This document shows, in pieces, positions 48,590 through 58,709 of a DNA stretch of 64,000 nucleotides; position 1 is the first letter of the stretch; every line of letters starts with the position of its first letter. This stretch comes from Sclerodactyla briareus. Lineage: Eukaryota; Echinodermata; Holothuroidea; Dendrochirotida; Sclerodactylidae. The notes beneath the pieces are model-generated. The model was not told the DNA's origin. It was given only the letters and a program-made list of their open reading frames with translations, and did no database searches. The position numbers were made by a program, and so were the translations under genes. Location of the stretch: assembly GCA_026419785.1 (NCBI GenBank), contig JAODTK010001299.1:214275-278274 (forward strand), written 5' to 3'.

Positions 48590-48940
48590 TTCAATTAAAA
48601 TCTAATCAAACTATGCACAAAAAATGTAACTCAGCCTAGCCAGTGGCATGCTTCATCCACCCACCAGGTTTCAACCTGATTCAACATGTACGGTTTAAGT
48701 TACGAATGAAGACTTATTGGGGTAATTAATTGGATTTAATTAAAAATTTCATCACATTATGCAAACAAAAATGTTACTCATTCCTAGCCATTGGCTGCCT
48801 TCAAATCAACCCACCAGTTTCAACCTGATCGCATTTACGGTTCAGAAGTTATGCATGAACGTGACAAACCAATGTACGCACGAAAAACGAACGAACTAAC
48901 GGACGAACGAACGGAAGGAGGGACATGATGACTTGTAGAG
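48590..48940 (+). repeat. R3-like tandem, 2 units
   Basis: The block ggggtaattaattggat occurs near 48572 and 48719 (about 147 bases apart), each followed by ccaccaggtttcaacctgat or its variant. The right end has acgaacgaac repeats. Confidence 0.5.
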
Positions 48941-49432
48941 GTCTTACCCGCAGCTAAAAACATGATGAGCCTACTTCGGAGGTATTTCAGCCACCTTATT
49001 GTGAAGTTTGTACTCTGTACTGAAATTCAAACACGTGTAAGGCTATAGGCCATGGTCTCCTTTCGATGTTATAGAGAGTCCAAATCAATCTCTTCTGATG
49101 AATGTTTGTTAGTCCCCTACTCGTCGGACAACCGACACTATTGTCGCTATCAGCAACTACTGTTCATGTCAGGGCGACCAGGGTTTCCTGGATGTGGGGA
49201 GGGGGAGCATATCGAGAGGTGGTTTGCTTGATTTGGTGATCAATATGGGGGAGGGTCTGAGAGTGTTAGGTGTTTTAGTTTCAGTGTTGTGTAAATTCTA
49301 CACAACATTTTTAGGAGTGTAACTGGTCATCAGCACTACTGTTTATTGTCTTATCATTCCCATCTGTGAATTACTGGTTTCTGTTATCACGGCTTCTTAA
49401 TCTTCATATGAAAGGAGAGCTACAAGAATAAC

Positions 49433-50147
49433 TAGACATCGCCTGGCGGGTAACCGCCAACGTGTATATCCCCACATCTGCCAAATAAGTGGGAGAGACA
49501 ATGTCATCTCATTTGATAATGCCTGAGATCATGGGTGGGGCCTGATGAGGCTAAAGCGGAAGTTAGTCCCAAAATGATATCCATGTTCCAAATGTGCAAA
49601 TCTGTGATAAAAAAGTTTCTTAAAAAAATCCGAAATGGCCACTGGGTGAGGTTCCATGGGGCAAAAAACGAAAGTTGGTCCCAAAACGATTGCCATGTTC
49701 CGATACATGCAAAAATCAGCGATAAAAAATTTTCACAAAAAATCCAAAATGGCCGCCGGGTGGGGTCCCATGGGGCGAAACGAAAGTTGGTCCCCAAACG
49801 ATCGCCATGCTCCGAAACGCGCAAATCAGCGATAAAAAGCTTCGCAAAAAAAATTCAAAATGGCCGCCGCGTGGGGTCCCATGGGGCGGAAACGAGAGTG
49901 GTCTCAAAACGATCGCCATGTTCCGAAACGCGTAGATCAGCGATAAAAAAAAAGTTTCGTCGAAAGCCAAGCTTTCCGCCCCTCGTGGTTGGTGCGGTAA
50001 CGCCCACTTTCGAACTCATCCGAGATTTTTATCCGATAACATGTGTGCGAAGTTTCAAGTCAATCCGAGAATGCGTTGGAGAGTTATCGCGTTAAGTGTT
50101 AACACGAAAATTTCCGGCGGCGGCGGCGGAGACGAGACGAATGTCTA
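49433..50147. mobile_element. TIR family R1, second copy
   Basis: It starts tagacatcgcctggcgggta then accgccaacgtgtatatcccc, nearly identical to the left end at 26776. It ends with a gcggcggcggcggagacg arm and tgtcta. Between them is a ~112-bp minisatellite: aaatggcc recurs at 49633, 49747 and 49858 (114 and 111 apart). Because those periods are multiples of three, a 186-codon frame (49535-50095) stays open; it is not a gene. Confidence 0.65.
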
Positions 50148-50180
50148 ATGTCTAATCTGCAGACTTGCAGATTAGACATT
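50147..50180. repeat. Perfect 15-bp-stem palindrome
   Basis: aatgtctaatctgca, a gact loop, and its exact complement tgcagattagacatt, directly at the right end of the R1 copy. Confidence 0.85.
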
Positions 50181-50760
50181 CGGAAGTATCGCTTTTCGCA
50201 AAGATTGATTAGTGAGTGGAATAGCTTCCCCGCTCCCTGCAGAATGTTTGTCTGGTCTATATTATAATGTCTTCAAGAACAACTCATTGTGGGAGTATTC
50301 TTCGAGTTCTGTTGATCTTCTTGGGTTGTTGTGGTTTCAGGGTCGTTCATGAGGACCCAGTTCCATCTTGACCCTTTTCTCCTGAAATGAACTAAAGTAC
50401 CGTACTAAACTATGCTATCCATCGTCTTATCACTTTCATGAGAAGCTACTGCCTAGTTTGTGTAACGGCTGCCTAACTCTAGCTGGTAATCCGTAAGTAC
50501 TAGAAATCTATCATTGCAACAATCAGCTATTATATCGGACTGTGATCGGACTATATGTGGGAATCGGTGGCCTACCTCTGGCCCTACCGTGTCCACGATC
50601 CTATCGCGATGTACAGCGACGGCTTGCAGGCACGGGAGAATTAAAATGACCTACGTTAAATGAAATTGTCAAGTTTCTCGGTACCTCAGCAGCATGAAAG
50701 GTCAATGGTCATGTAATAGCTTTGCTTTCAAATAGAACCAGGTGAAAAGAGGACATAAAC
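50181..50760. other. No gene supported
   Basis: A strong acceptor (ttgttgtggtttcag at about 50340) is followed by only 16 open codons, too little to call. Confidence 0.4.
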
Positions 50761-51440
50761 CTAGAGCACCAATGGTGCGTATCTCAAACCGCACAAATGT
50801 AACAATATGTCTGTTTTTGCAGAGAGCATCATAGATCAATTCAGATTTGCAGATTGTTTCAAATTTTTACAGGATTGCCTATCATGACCCTTAAATTCCC
50901 GAACAAGCTGGAGATACGACTAGTTGTGAAATTTCCACACAATGGCCCATTAGGCTTCTTTAATACTCTTTACTCCAAGACTAGGCTCATAGTCACCAGG
51001 AGGCGATGAACATTGTGTCGAACTCCAATGGATGGTCAACATCTGTTGAAGCACATGACTATTTAAGGGCCAAAAAACATGCAATTTCCATATTTTACAA
51101 TGAACATAGGCGCTAGGGCCAATGGGCCTGGTTTGGTAAGTGAGAGGAGTGCATTTCAAGTTGCCATAATGGTAGTTTCCTAAAATGGGCCGCAGGGTAC
51201 AAGTGGGACAGTGGACCAAAATAACCTAAAACACCTCAAAGGTACGGTTATTAGACCATCATTATGACGGAACATCATCATTGTGCACCAAAATTTGTAG
51301 GAATAGCATTTGCGAGATTTCATATATGGGCCTTTTGGGCGGGGCCAGAAAGTTGAGCAATACTTCAAAAATGGTGCCTGTTGCCCTCTCGCTGGGCGCT
51401 CAACTCAAGGGATTGGAACCGGGCAAAAAGCGAGTGGTAG
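50761..51440 (+). mobile_element. Family R2 element, 3'-truncated copy
   Basis: It starts ctagagcaccaatggtgcgt then atctcaaaccgc, as at 33461, and carries the tacggttattagacc block near 51243. The (GATA)n and right end are missing. Frames across it (51310-51780) are not genes. Confidence 0.55.
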
Positions 51441-52024
51441 GCAATTTGCAAGTTGCCGTCTGCGTGTTATGACCCCCCCCCCCTCCTCCTCATTAAGGTA
51501 CCGCCGAAGAGGCATGGCCTTATTCCGTGTACCTGCTGAAGGATTCGCAGGTGACAATAAGGTGCAGTATCCAGTCTGCGCCCGTGCTGGGGCCTTGGAT
51601 AGGTTTGATCCTCCGCTCGGCAAGAGACAGCATGCCATTGTTTTGCAGTGCGATTTACATTGTAACATTCACATTGTGGGTAGCAGCCTACGGACACCTC
51701 CTCGGGAAACACACGTTGTCTGGAAGTTGTGTCCACCCCCTGCTTCCAATCACCTGGGCAATGGACCAAGCCTGGGGTAACGCCCTAACCCATTCTTACC
51801 CCCTTATTCCTGAGGGGCTCGGCATGAGTGACTCACCACAGTGGCATTATACAGTTTTATGGCCGCTTTGATGGTTGTTTCGAACAAATTAATGTTTTTC
51901 TAGTATCCCCCGAAAGCTCTCAAGTAGCTCTCGAAATTAGTTTTAGAGGGGGGGGGGGTGTTTTTTTTCAAAATTACTCCCTGGAAATTGGAAAAGTAAT
52001 TCGGATCCTGTCGGCAAGTATACC
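51441..52024. other. C-run to G-run spacer between R2 and R3
   Basis: A C-rich run at about 51471-51487 and a G run at about 51948-51957 bracket about 460 bases, the same outline as family R4, but the R4 middle is not recognisable. No gene. Confidence 0.35.
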
Positions 52025-52960
52025 ATGAACAAGGCGCCGCCCACCAGTGTCTCGCCTGGTTGCGCGATCAGTGTACTTATATTAGTCACCATGCAAACAA
52101 TTACGAGGCATTCAATGAGTGTCACTAGAAAGATTTCGGTATTATCATTTAACCGAAACAGCCTACTAATCAGTGACCAATTTCAAATTCGAAAGGACTG
52201 ATTATAGACAATGTCTACTAAAGGAGTTAAGAGTAAAAGTTGTGAGAAGAAGACTGTGACTCAAATTGCCTAAATTATGCAAATTTAGGCAATTTACAAA
52301 GTTTCACGAAATTCCGGCAAACTTCAAAATTACGCTTAAATTATGCAAATTAGACACGTTGAATGACCGCCAGTGACCTTGGAGCCATGATAAAAAATTT
52401 GGAACTCAAGGTAAACCGTACCCACCAGGTTCATGGAAATCCAAGCAACTTAAAGATTTCGCCTAAATTATGCAAATTAGGTACGTTAAATGACCTCCAT
52501 TGACCCCGAATCTATATGTTGAAAAGTTTTGGGACTGGAGGTAGACCATATTCACCAGGTTTCGTGAGAATCCGACCAAAGTTTTGAATTTCGCATGATT
52601 ATGCAAATTAGACGACTTAATTACCATATTTACGCTGAAAATCTAATCAGTTCATCTGTCTTATATCCCGCAGATATGTACCAAACTCCGTCACCATAGC
52701 ACCTACGGTTCCTCCGTAATCTTGCTAAACCAGCTAATAAGTGAATAGCATAAAATAGGCTAATTACCTCACTTAATTAGTGACTTTTGTACCCAAAATC
52801 TAATCAGATTGTGTTCACCCAACCCCGATGCTACCCTGAGAATTTTGTCGCAATTGCACTTTACATTAAAAAGATATCCTGCTAACGAGAAGTGTGACAC
52901 GCACACACGCCCACAATACACACACACACGCACGCATACACATACACACACACACGACAT
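52025..52960 (+). repeat. Family R3 repeat with (CA)n, second plus copy
   Basis: It begins caaggcgccgcccacc and follows the copy at 35310-36225 block by block: accatgcaaacaatta, tcaaattcgaaaggactga, aattatgcaaattaggtacg, cacctacggttcctcc, then impure (CA)n at about 52895-52955. Confidence 0.7.
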
Positions 52961-53332
52961 GTGATCACTAAGTTTCCTCATGAATTTCATTCAGGTGAGA
53001 CAAAAAGCGAGCAGCCGCATTCAGCACATCCCTTCACGAGGTCACCCCCCCCCCCCTCTTCCGAGCAATGGAGCAAGAGGGCGGCGCCCAACGCGGCCGA
53101 GTCGCGAGTTCTCCAACCCCGTCGGGGAACAAATTGAGAGTCTGTCCGGAAGTTTGACGGAATTTTTTCCACATATCAGGTAGATTTTGACTCGGAGGAC
53201 GAGGGGGGGGGGGGGGTTGTGAGAAACCCTTTGCTGGACGCTTACCCCTCCCCCTCCCTCACGCGCCTGATCTTCGAATGACTCAGAATATCCTGAACAC
53301 TTATTTACGCGGGAGGCGATGAAATTACTCAC
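52961..53332. other. GC-rich spacer with C-run and G-run, no exon called
   Basis: A C run at 53046-53055 and a G run at 53203-53215 flank a GC-rich segment. It may hold the next exon of the minus-strand gene, but no acceptor was convincing. Confidence 0.4.
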
Positions 53333-54109
53333 CAGAGCCCGGTATAATGACGTTCATGAGAGACAGACATACGCCACGCTGACTGGGACGTAAGGCAGCG
53401 AGTTAACCAGACTGTTCGTCGACTCCAGTGTGTTCCATTTGACTGGAGACTGGTGGTCGATTTGGACCGTATCCGTCACGAAGTCACTAACGAGAGTTTA
53501 CGTTCTGATGGCGACTTGCCCCGGTCGCTCGGCCGCGGCGAGTCGCCAGGAGTTCCCCCTGGTCCAACAGAGTTGCACGTCAAGGAGGAATCGTTCCTCT
53601 CTACCGGCTCCACCGCCAGGACGAGTTCCCGATTCGGAGAAGCTCCTCGCGAAGCCGGGTCCAGTTTATCAGTGGCAGTGGCGGCGGAGAGCGTCGCAGA
53701 CTTCCATTTGGCGGCAGCTGACGTGGCTGTCGGACTCGAAGTTTGTATGAGAGTCTCTGCAATCGCCGGAGCTGCCAGCACTGGTGTGGTGGTTGGAGGT
53801 CCAAGGTGGGACCATTCGATACTCTGGACCCATTTGCTGGTTGGTCTGATTCCAACTTTTAAGGCTCCAGTTATGCTTCAGTGACTTTACAGGAGTTAGT
53901 TGTACGCCGTTCGTCGACGGCTCGCTGTTCTTTCTCTGTTGGAACTTAACCTCCTTCGCAGGTTTGCCGTTTCTCTGGACTTTCTCGGTGGGCCTGTCGG
54001 ATGCTGCTTCGCTGAAGCTATCAGCATTGCTCAGAGGAACTGTGGAATCGCATTGACTACGTGCCATCGGACGAGACCGTTGAGCGGGACCCTTGGCGTG
54101 CGCACTGAG
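53333..54109 (-). CDS. Gene 2, third exon found: long Ser/Pro-rich segment
   Basis: The minus-strand acceptor gcaatgacctcag and a consensus donor (ctctg/gtgagt) bound 777 bases. The first 440 are open in the phase set by the previous exon, with motifs CDSTVPLSNADSFSEAASDR and KEVKFQQRKNSEPSTNG. The frame then slips near 53690 to one reading RGASPNRELVLAVEPVERND and RGKSPSERKLSLVTS, and again near 53474 to one reading TVQIDHQSPVKWNTLESTN. The composition is that of a disordered, Ser/Pro/Lys-rich region. The slips are probably assembly indels. A plus-strand frame at 53360-53884 is also open; I prefer the minus strand because of the splice sites and the in-phase neighbour. Confidence 0.5.
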
Positions 54110-55778
54110 GTCATTGCAATTTAGTTAGATATAGTCTGCTTGCATCCGACTTTGCTCAGCATGATAAAGTGGGGGGAGGGAGGAAAGACATTTTTAACGA
54201 CAACTCGTTGCGAAAATCGAGGATGGAACTGCTGTGTCCTTAAGTACCCACCAGTAAAGATTCGGAATACTTAATATAGTTAGCTGAATTCTCAATAGCC
54301 ACTCTATTTGGAGGAAGTGATAAGGTGTTCATTGACAATCATCCTCTGATCCTTCATCAATGTTCCGGCCTGAAGTATTGTTGGGCATCAGATTAATGTT
54401 TATTGGAAAACACCAAAACAAAAATTAGTTTGTCTTCCCAAGTTCGCCTCACTGAAATCCACCGGTTAACAAGCATGAGTAGGGCTATCAGCCGAGCTGT
54501 GGGGTCCTTCTCCGATGCCGTGAAAAATCCAAACCAATTCTCAAACACTCCATTATTTTGATTGCAACTGAGTTCTCCAACGATGTATTTTTTTCATCAC
54601 CGGAACGGCTCCTCGAAATTCAATGAAAATCCCCGTCCCGTTTGGCAATAATTGAAAAACAAAAACAACACTGTAGTTGTAAATAGACAGGACTGAAAAT
54701 GTGTTCTATATCGTGTTGCACTTTGGGAGAAATAACCTTCCTCACATTTCACCAGCATTCCGCGTTGACATATTTCTAATGATACTGCAGAAGAGACAAA
54801 CAACACCGCGTCATGGATATTATTATGAAGCAAATCCAGATAGAATTCTTTGGTATGTGCCGATTGCTTTAGGCTCATCGTACCGCGGCGGCAACAGTTT
54901 TCTCTCTGGAGGAGGCGAAAGGCCTGGTACAGCTGTACTAAGCTACTCGTAATATAAATTCTTCGATTTGCCATGAACGGGCGGCTCTACGTGCGCAAAG
55001 TATCGAATCCACTTGGTAATGTGTTTGCAAGGTACTCCACTGTCGTAAAATTTTCCCAGAGACGTTTGGTACCTTCACACTGGCCTCTTTACCTGGTTTG
55101 GAGACTGAGTCGATCTCGAAGAGCGGTTTAGAGTAGAGTTTGTTTTTATGTAGTACTAGCGGCAGTATCCTCGTCTTTCATTCAAGTCCGTGCTCAGCGC
55201 GGTTTCCAAGAAAATTAATCCAAAGCAACAGTGACATATTCAATTTCGCAATGACTTGTAACCAAAATATTCCGCCGGACCGCACGACACACCATCAGGA
55301 CGAGACGGTGTGTGAGCGAAATGAGAATTTCGATATGGCAGACAGCAACCCTTCTCATTTGCTCTTGTTGCATGGTGCCGGAGTTATCCCCGTAAGGAGA
55401 ATTATGACTGGTATCGGTCGATCGCTACCACGGCGAAGACGATAAACCAATAACAACGTATGACATAATAACGTCCCCCAGAAGCGTGTAGCACTTATAC
55501 TAGGCGGTTGTATCAGTAATTTCATGGTTGTATAAGCCATACCCGGACGGGTTGGAAGATATCAAAAACCGCGGGCCAAATATGCGAGGTCAGTATCACG
55601 CAGCTGCGAACGACCGTCCCTCGAGCCGCCGGGATGGACTTATCTGAATACCGGGTGCCGTGACAGGCGCACGGGTCCAAGTACGGGACTCGACAACCTT
55701 CGAGTGTGGACACCCCTTGCGTTGCGGGGGTTTGTGACCCGAAAATTCTGTTTATTTACTTTTTTTATAGGAGCTTAC
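54110..55778. other. Intron between gene 2 exons
   Basis: Mostly unique sequence. A minus-strand frame at 54597-54974 and a plus-strand frame at 55140-55445 occur, but neither fits the gene's phase and splicing. Confidence 0.4.
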
Positions 55779-55922
55779 GTTTTGGTTCCATAAACACGGA
55801 AGTGTGCCAATACTATAGCGAGGCGGTAATTTAAAGCGGTGCACTGGGCGGAATCCTTGTTGGACAACCAACACGCCGTTTCTTGAATAGCAATGTCTCC
55901 TGGAACCACAGAATAGCACAAG
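55779..55922 (-). CDS. Gene 2, second exon found (48 codons)
   Basis: A strong minus-strand acceptor (attgctatttttgttttgcag, shortened here) and donor (aaaac/gtaagc) bound 144 bases. In the used phase it reads CYSVVPGDIAIQETACWLSN then KDSAQCTALNYRLAIVL and HFRVYGTK, with coding-like codon choice. It takes one base from the exon upstream and leaves two for the exon downstream, and both partners match. Confidence 0.6.
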
Positions 55923-57244
55923 CTGCAAAACAAAAATAGCAATATATTCCTGAAACAAGCCCAATGCACACTGCCTACAAGAGCTGCAGTGCAAAATATT
56001 TCTAACCCAATTATCTTTAGTCAACACAATTCCTATGAATCACGTCTTCCGTCATGAATCGATCGGTCTATGTTGTAGTCCTCCATGTGAAAGATATACG
56101 GTAATCAGCAGATAACCCAATTTCCAATTGTCTGGATCCGTATTGTCAGCCGTTATTGAGAAAATCGTTAACGGACTAGATGTAGTAAGCTTATGGGCCT
56201 TTCACAAGAGCTATTCAACTCGAGATTGACAAAATATAATTAACAGATGAATTTAAAGATTATGCGATCGCTGCAGCATCATAATATACTGACAGTGGCA
56301 ATAGGCGGTGGTCGTATTTGGGGGAGCTGAGGGCGCTCTTATAATTGGTATTTTAAGGAACCTCCCTAATTAGCAACAGATGTGATGAAGGCCCTCCTTA
56401 GTCATGAACTCTGCTGCGGTCGGTGGTATTTTCTTGTGGAAGATAGTCATTGCCTCATGAGGGTAGAGGGGGTTCACTTGAAAAAAAATATTTCCGTGTA
56501 CCGGTATGTCCCGCTATCGGTTGGTTAAATTATTTGCAAAAAAGCACGTCACCACTAGGGGTCGTTACCCAAGAACGTTCCCTGACCAGAAGAAACCGTA
56601 GTCTGCCATGATTACAGACCAATCAGTCTGAATATTTCCTTAGTTGGTCATATCGAAGCAGTTCGTCTGACTAGTTTGTGACGACCGACTAAGTTAGCAG
56701 GGCAGTTAGTCAGTAGAGGCACTGCTCTGATTGGAGTAAGTTTTCTGTGTATAGCTGAGAAAAAAATCCAAATGTGGCGTTTTCAAACCCGACGTTCATC
56801 CTTTTCTGTGGGCCTAAATCCTAATACGAAGTTAGAGCATGTGTATTGTCCAAGATCGAAAAGCTACGATCATTGCGATAATAAATTAAGTTGGCGTATA
56901 TGGATATCGGTATATCACCACTGTGAATGGAGATACTCTATCAATTTCCACCATACTGTTGTGACGTCATTCATTGATGTCCTTATCTCACCGGGCGTTG
57001 CTAGTCGATGTTGCCTATTGTCGATGATTGTAATAGATGTATTTATAATTTCTCTCTTACATCAGGAAAGGTAGATGTTCGGATGCGGGTTGCGGCGAAA
57101 ACTCCATGAATGCCAAATTCAAGCTGCATAGGGACGGTGACAAGTGGTTTATCTGGTGTATTCGAGTTAACGAGATGGAGATAAGTTCCATTGGGTGAAT
57201 CCATTCAAATAGAATGGAACGAGCCCGAGTAGGCAAAATTACAC

Positions 57245-57498
57245 CTGTGTACCAATGTGGCGTTGATGCTGCACATCGCAAACGAATTCTGTGGAATATA
57301 TTCCTCATGGAGCCAATCAACGTCGACATGCCCTGCTATTCTACGATCTGTTGGCATTATTATACCGTTTATTCGACTTCCTTCGCTCCTATATTGACGT
57401 AACAAATCGTTGATACATTCATACTGCACCCCGCGCTCACACTTATGGAATCCTAGCTCAACACTCAGACAGTGTTCTCGGCAGTAAGGCCTATTGGC
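57245..57498 (-). CDS. Gene 2, first exon found (84 codons)
   Basis: From a minus-strand acceptor (tatggattatag) to a donor (cacag/gtgtaa) the frame is open throughout. It starts ANRPYCREHCLSVELGFHKC, with cysteines at residues 6, 10, 20, 28 and 76 that could include a metal-binding set, and contains INGIIMPTDRRIAGHVDVDW then LHEEYIPQNSFAMCSINATL. It ends two bases into a codon, in phase with 55922. It is not the true N-terminus: no start codon, and the frame closes upstream at the acceptor. I do not recognise the family. Confidence 0.55.
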
Positions 57499-57689
57499 CT
57501 ATAATCCATAGTCGATAGTAGCCTAGCGTCATAGACAGACATTTAAAACATTACACAGTCTCTGTCTCTGGTAGTGTCCCTTTACATGATAAGTTAGCGA
57601 CCTGCAAGATAAGAGAGTCAAATGGAGGATGTAGGTGTACCTGGAGCCTTAAAATTCCATTTTCCAGGAAGCCATGGCCGGGCTTTGTG

Positions 57690-57850
57690 ATGTCAGTTGC
57701 CTGAAAAATCAGAGGTTTAGTCAGTACAGCTCTGGATTGCAAGTCGAATTGTCGTGAGTTCGAATCCCATTGACCAATTAAATTCTCCGAGTTCAGTGCC
57801 CTTCGTACAGCCTTCGCACTATAATGTAACTCACTTTGTGGAGAGCGTTG
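57690..57850 (+). repeat. tRNA-derived SINE, copy 3
   Basis: tttagtcagtacagctctgg, attgcaagtcgaa and a B-box-like gtgagttcgaatcccat give a tRNA-like head. The minus-strand frame at 57551-57877 is its antisense. Confidence 0.45.
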
Positions 57851-58709
57851 CCAGTTCCTATGATCGGTTTCCCCCATCCAGCTCCCTCATCGACAGGCGT
57901 CGTTTCCGAGGTTAGAGAGCCAGTATTTCACGACGTCGGTACCTTCGAATTCCGAGGTCCACTGCATGAATCGGGAGTCTCACATGCCAGGATTTCCAGA
58001 CACTCTCATAGTACCCGACCCAGGGGCAAAGCTCCCCGACTATGGGGCGCCCGTCATTATATAGGTAGTAATATGGTATGAATACTATCGTCATTTCAAG
58101 GTCATCAGGGGTCACCGAGGGTCGCCATTAGAAAAACATTTTAATGATATGCGGAGGTTATTCAGCGATATGTAGAGAGTATCGTCGGCCCAAAATGATG
58201 CTATTGAAACTAAGTGAATCGGTGTACTATCCAGTACTACAGTATATTCAACTAACGCGTTTACGATTGCGTTTGCTCAGGATGTGCAAGTATACCTCTC
58301 AGATACCTTACCACACTACCGTACAGTGGGATAATTATGGTCATGCTTCTCCACTCACGGTTGTCAGTCACACGATAGTTTCCATGAGACCGTATCTGCA
58401 TAACCGCCTCGTAAATATCGGATATAGGTTAATGTATTTTTATTGTGACATAATGTCAGCTGGTCCACTAGCCTAAAAGTCAAGAGAATGTAATCCCGAC
58501 CACGCCTGCAACCACCTGCTGTCCCAAGGGGCAACGACCGAACAATAAAGTAGCCAATAGCCCCACTGTGTGGGAATGCGGTGTGTGCCAAGATCTTGAA
58601 TTTCTTTGCCGCGGCGCGTCCCAATTCGGTAATGCGCGTCTTTACGGCCGCTCTTTCGTTTCGAGAGTATTCCACTGTCCTTCCAAAGGTTAACTGGAAT
58701 GCTTTTGGG
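57851..58709. other. No gene supported
   Basis: A short minus-strand exon-like stretch near 58346-58400 (gttatgcag ... gtgagt, reading IRSHGNYRVTDN) is in the wrong phase to join gene 2. Nothing else stands out. Confidence 0.4.

Noticed and set aside
49535..50095. 186-codon plus-strand frame, the longest in the window
   Set aside because: It lies on a minisatellite whose periods (114 and 111) are multiples of three, which keeps any frame open; the protein is merely repetitive.
51310..51780. 156-codon plus-strand frame with other open frames on both strands
   Set aside because: It crosses the end of an R2 repeat and a C-run; no motif and no splice signals.
53360..53884. 175-codon plus-strand open frame
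   Set aside because: It mirrors the minus-strand exon, lacks a plausible acceptor, and the minus strand has matching splice sites and in-phase neighbours.
55251..55400. Plus-strand first-exon-like frame (MADSNPSHLLLLHGAGVIP before gtaagg)
   Set aside because: It falls inside an intron of the better supported minus-strand gene and no following exon was found; a nested gene is not excluded.
57756..57769. Perfect tRNA B-box-like word suggesting a tRNA gene
   Set aside because: The rest of the cloverleaf does not pair and the acceptor stem is absent, so a SINE head is the better reading.
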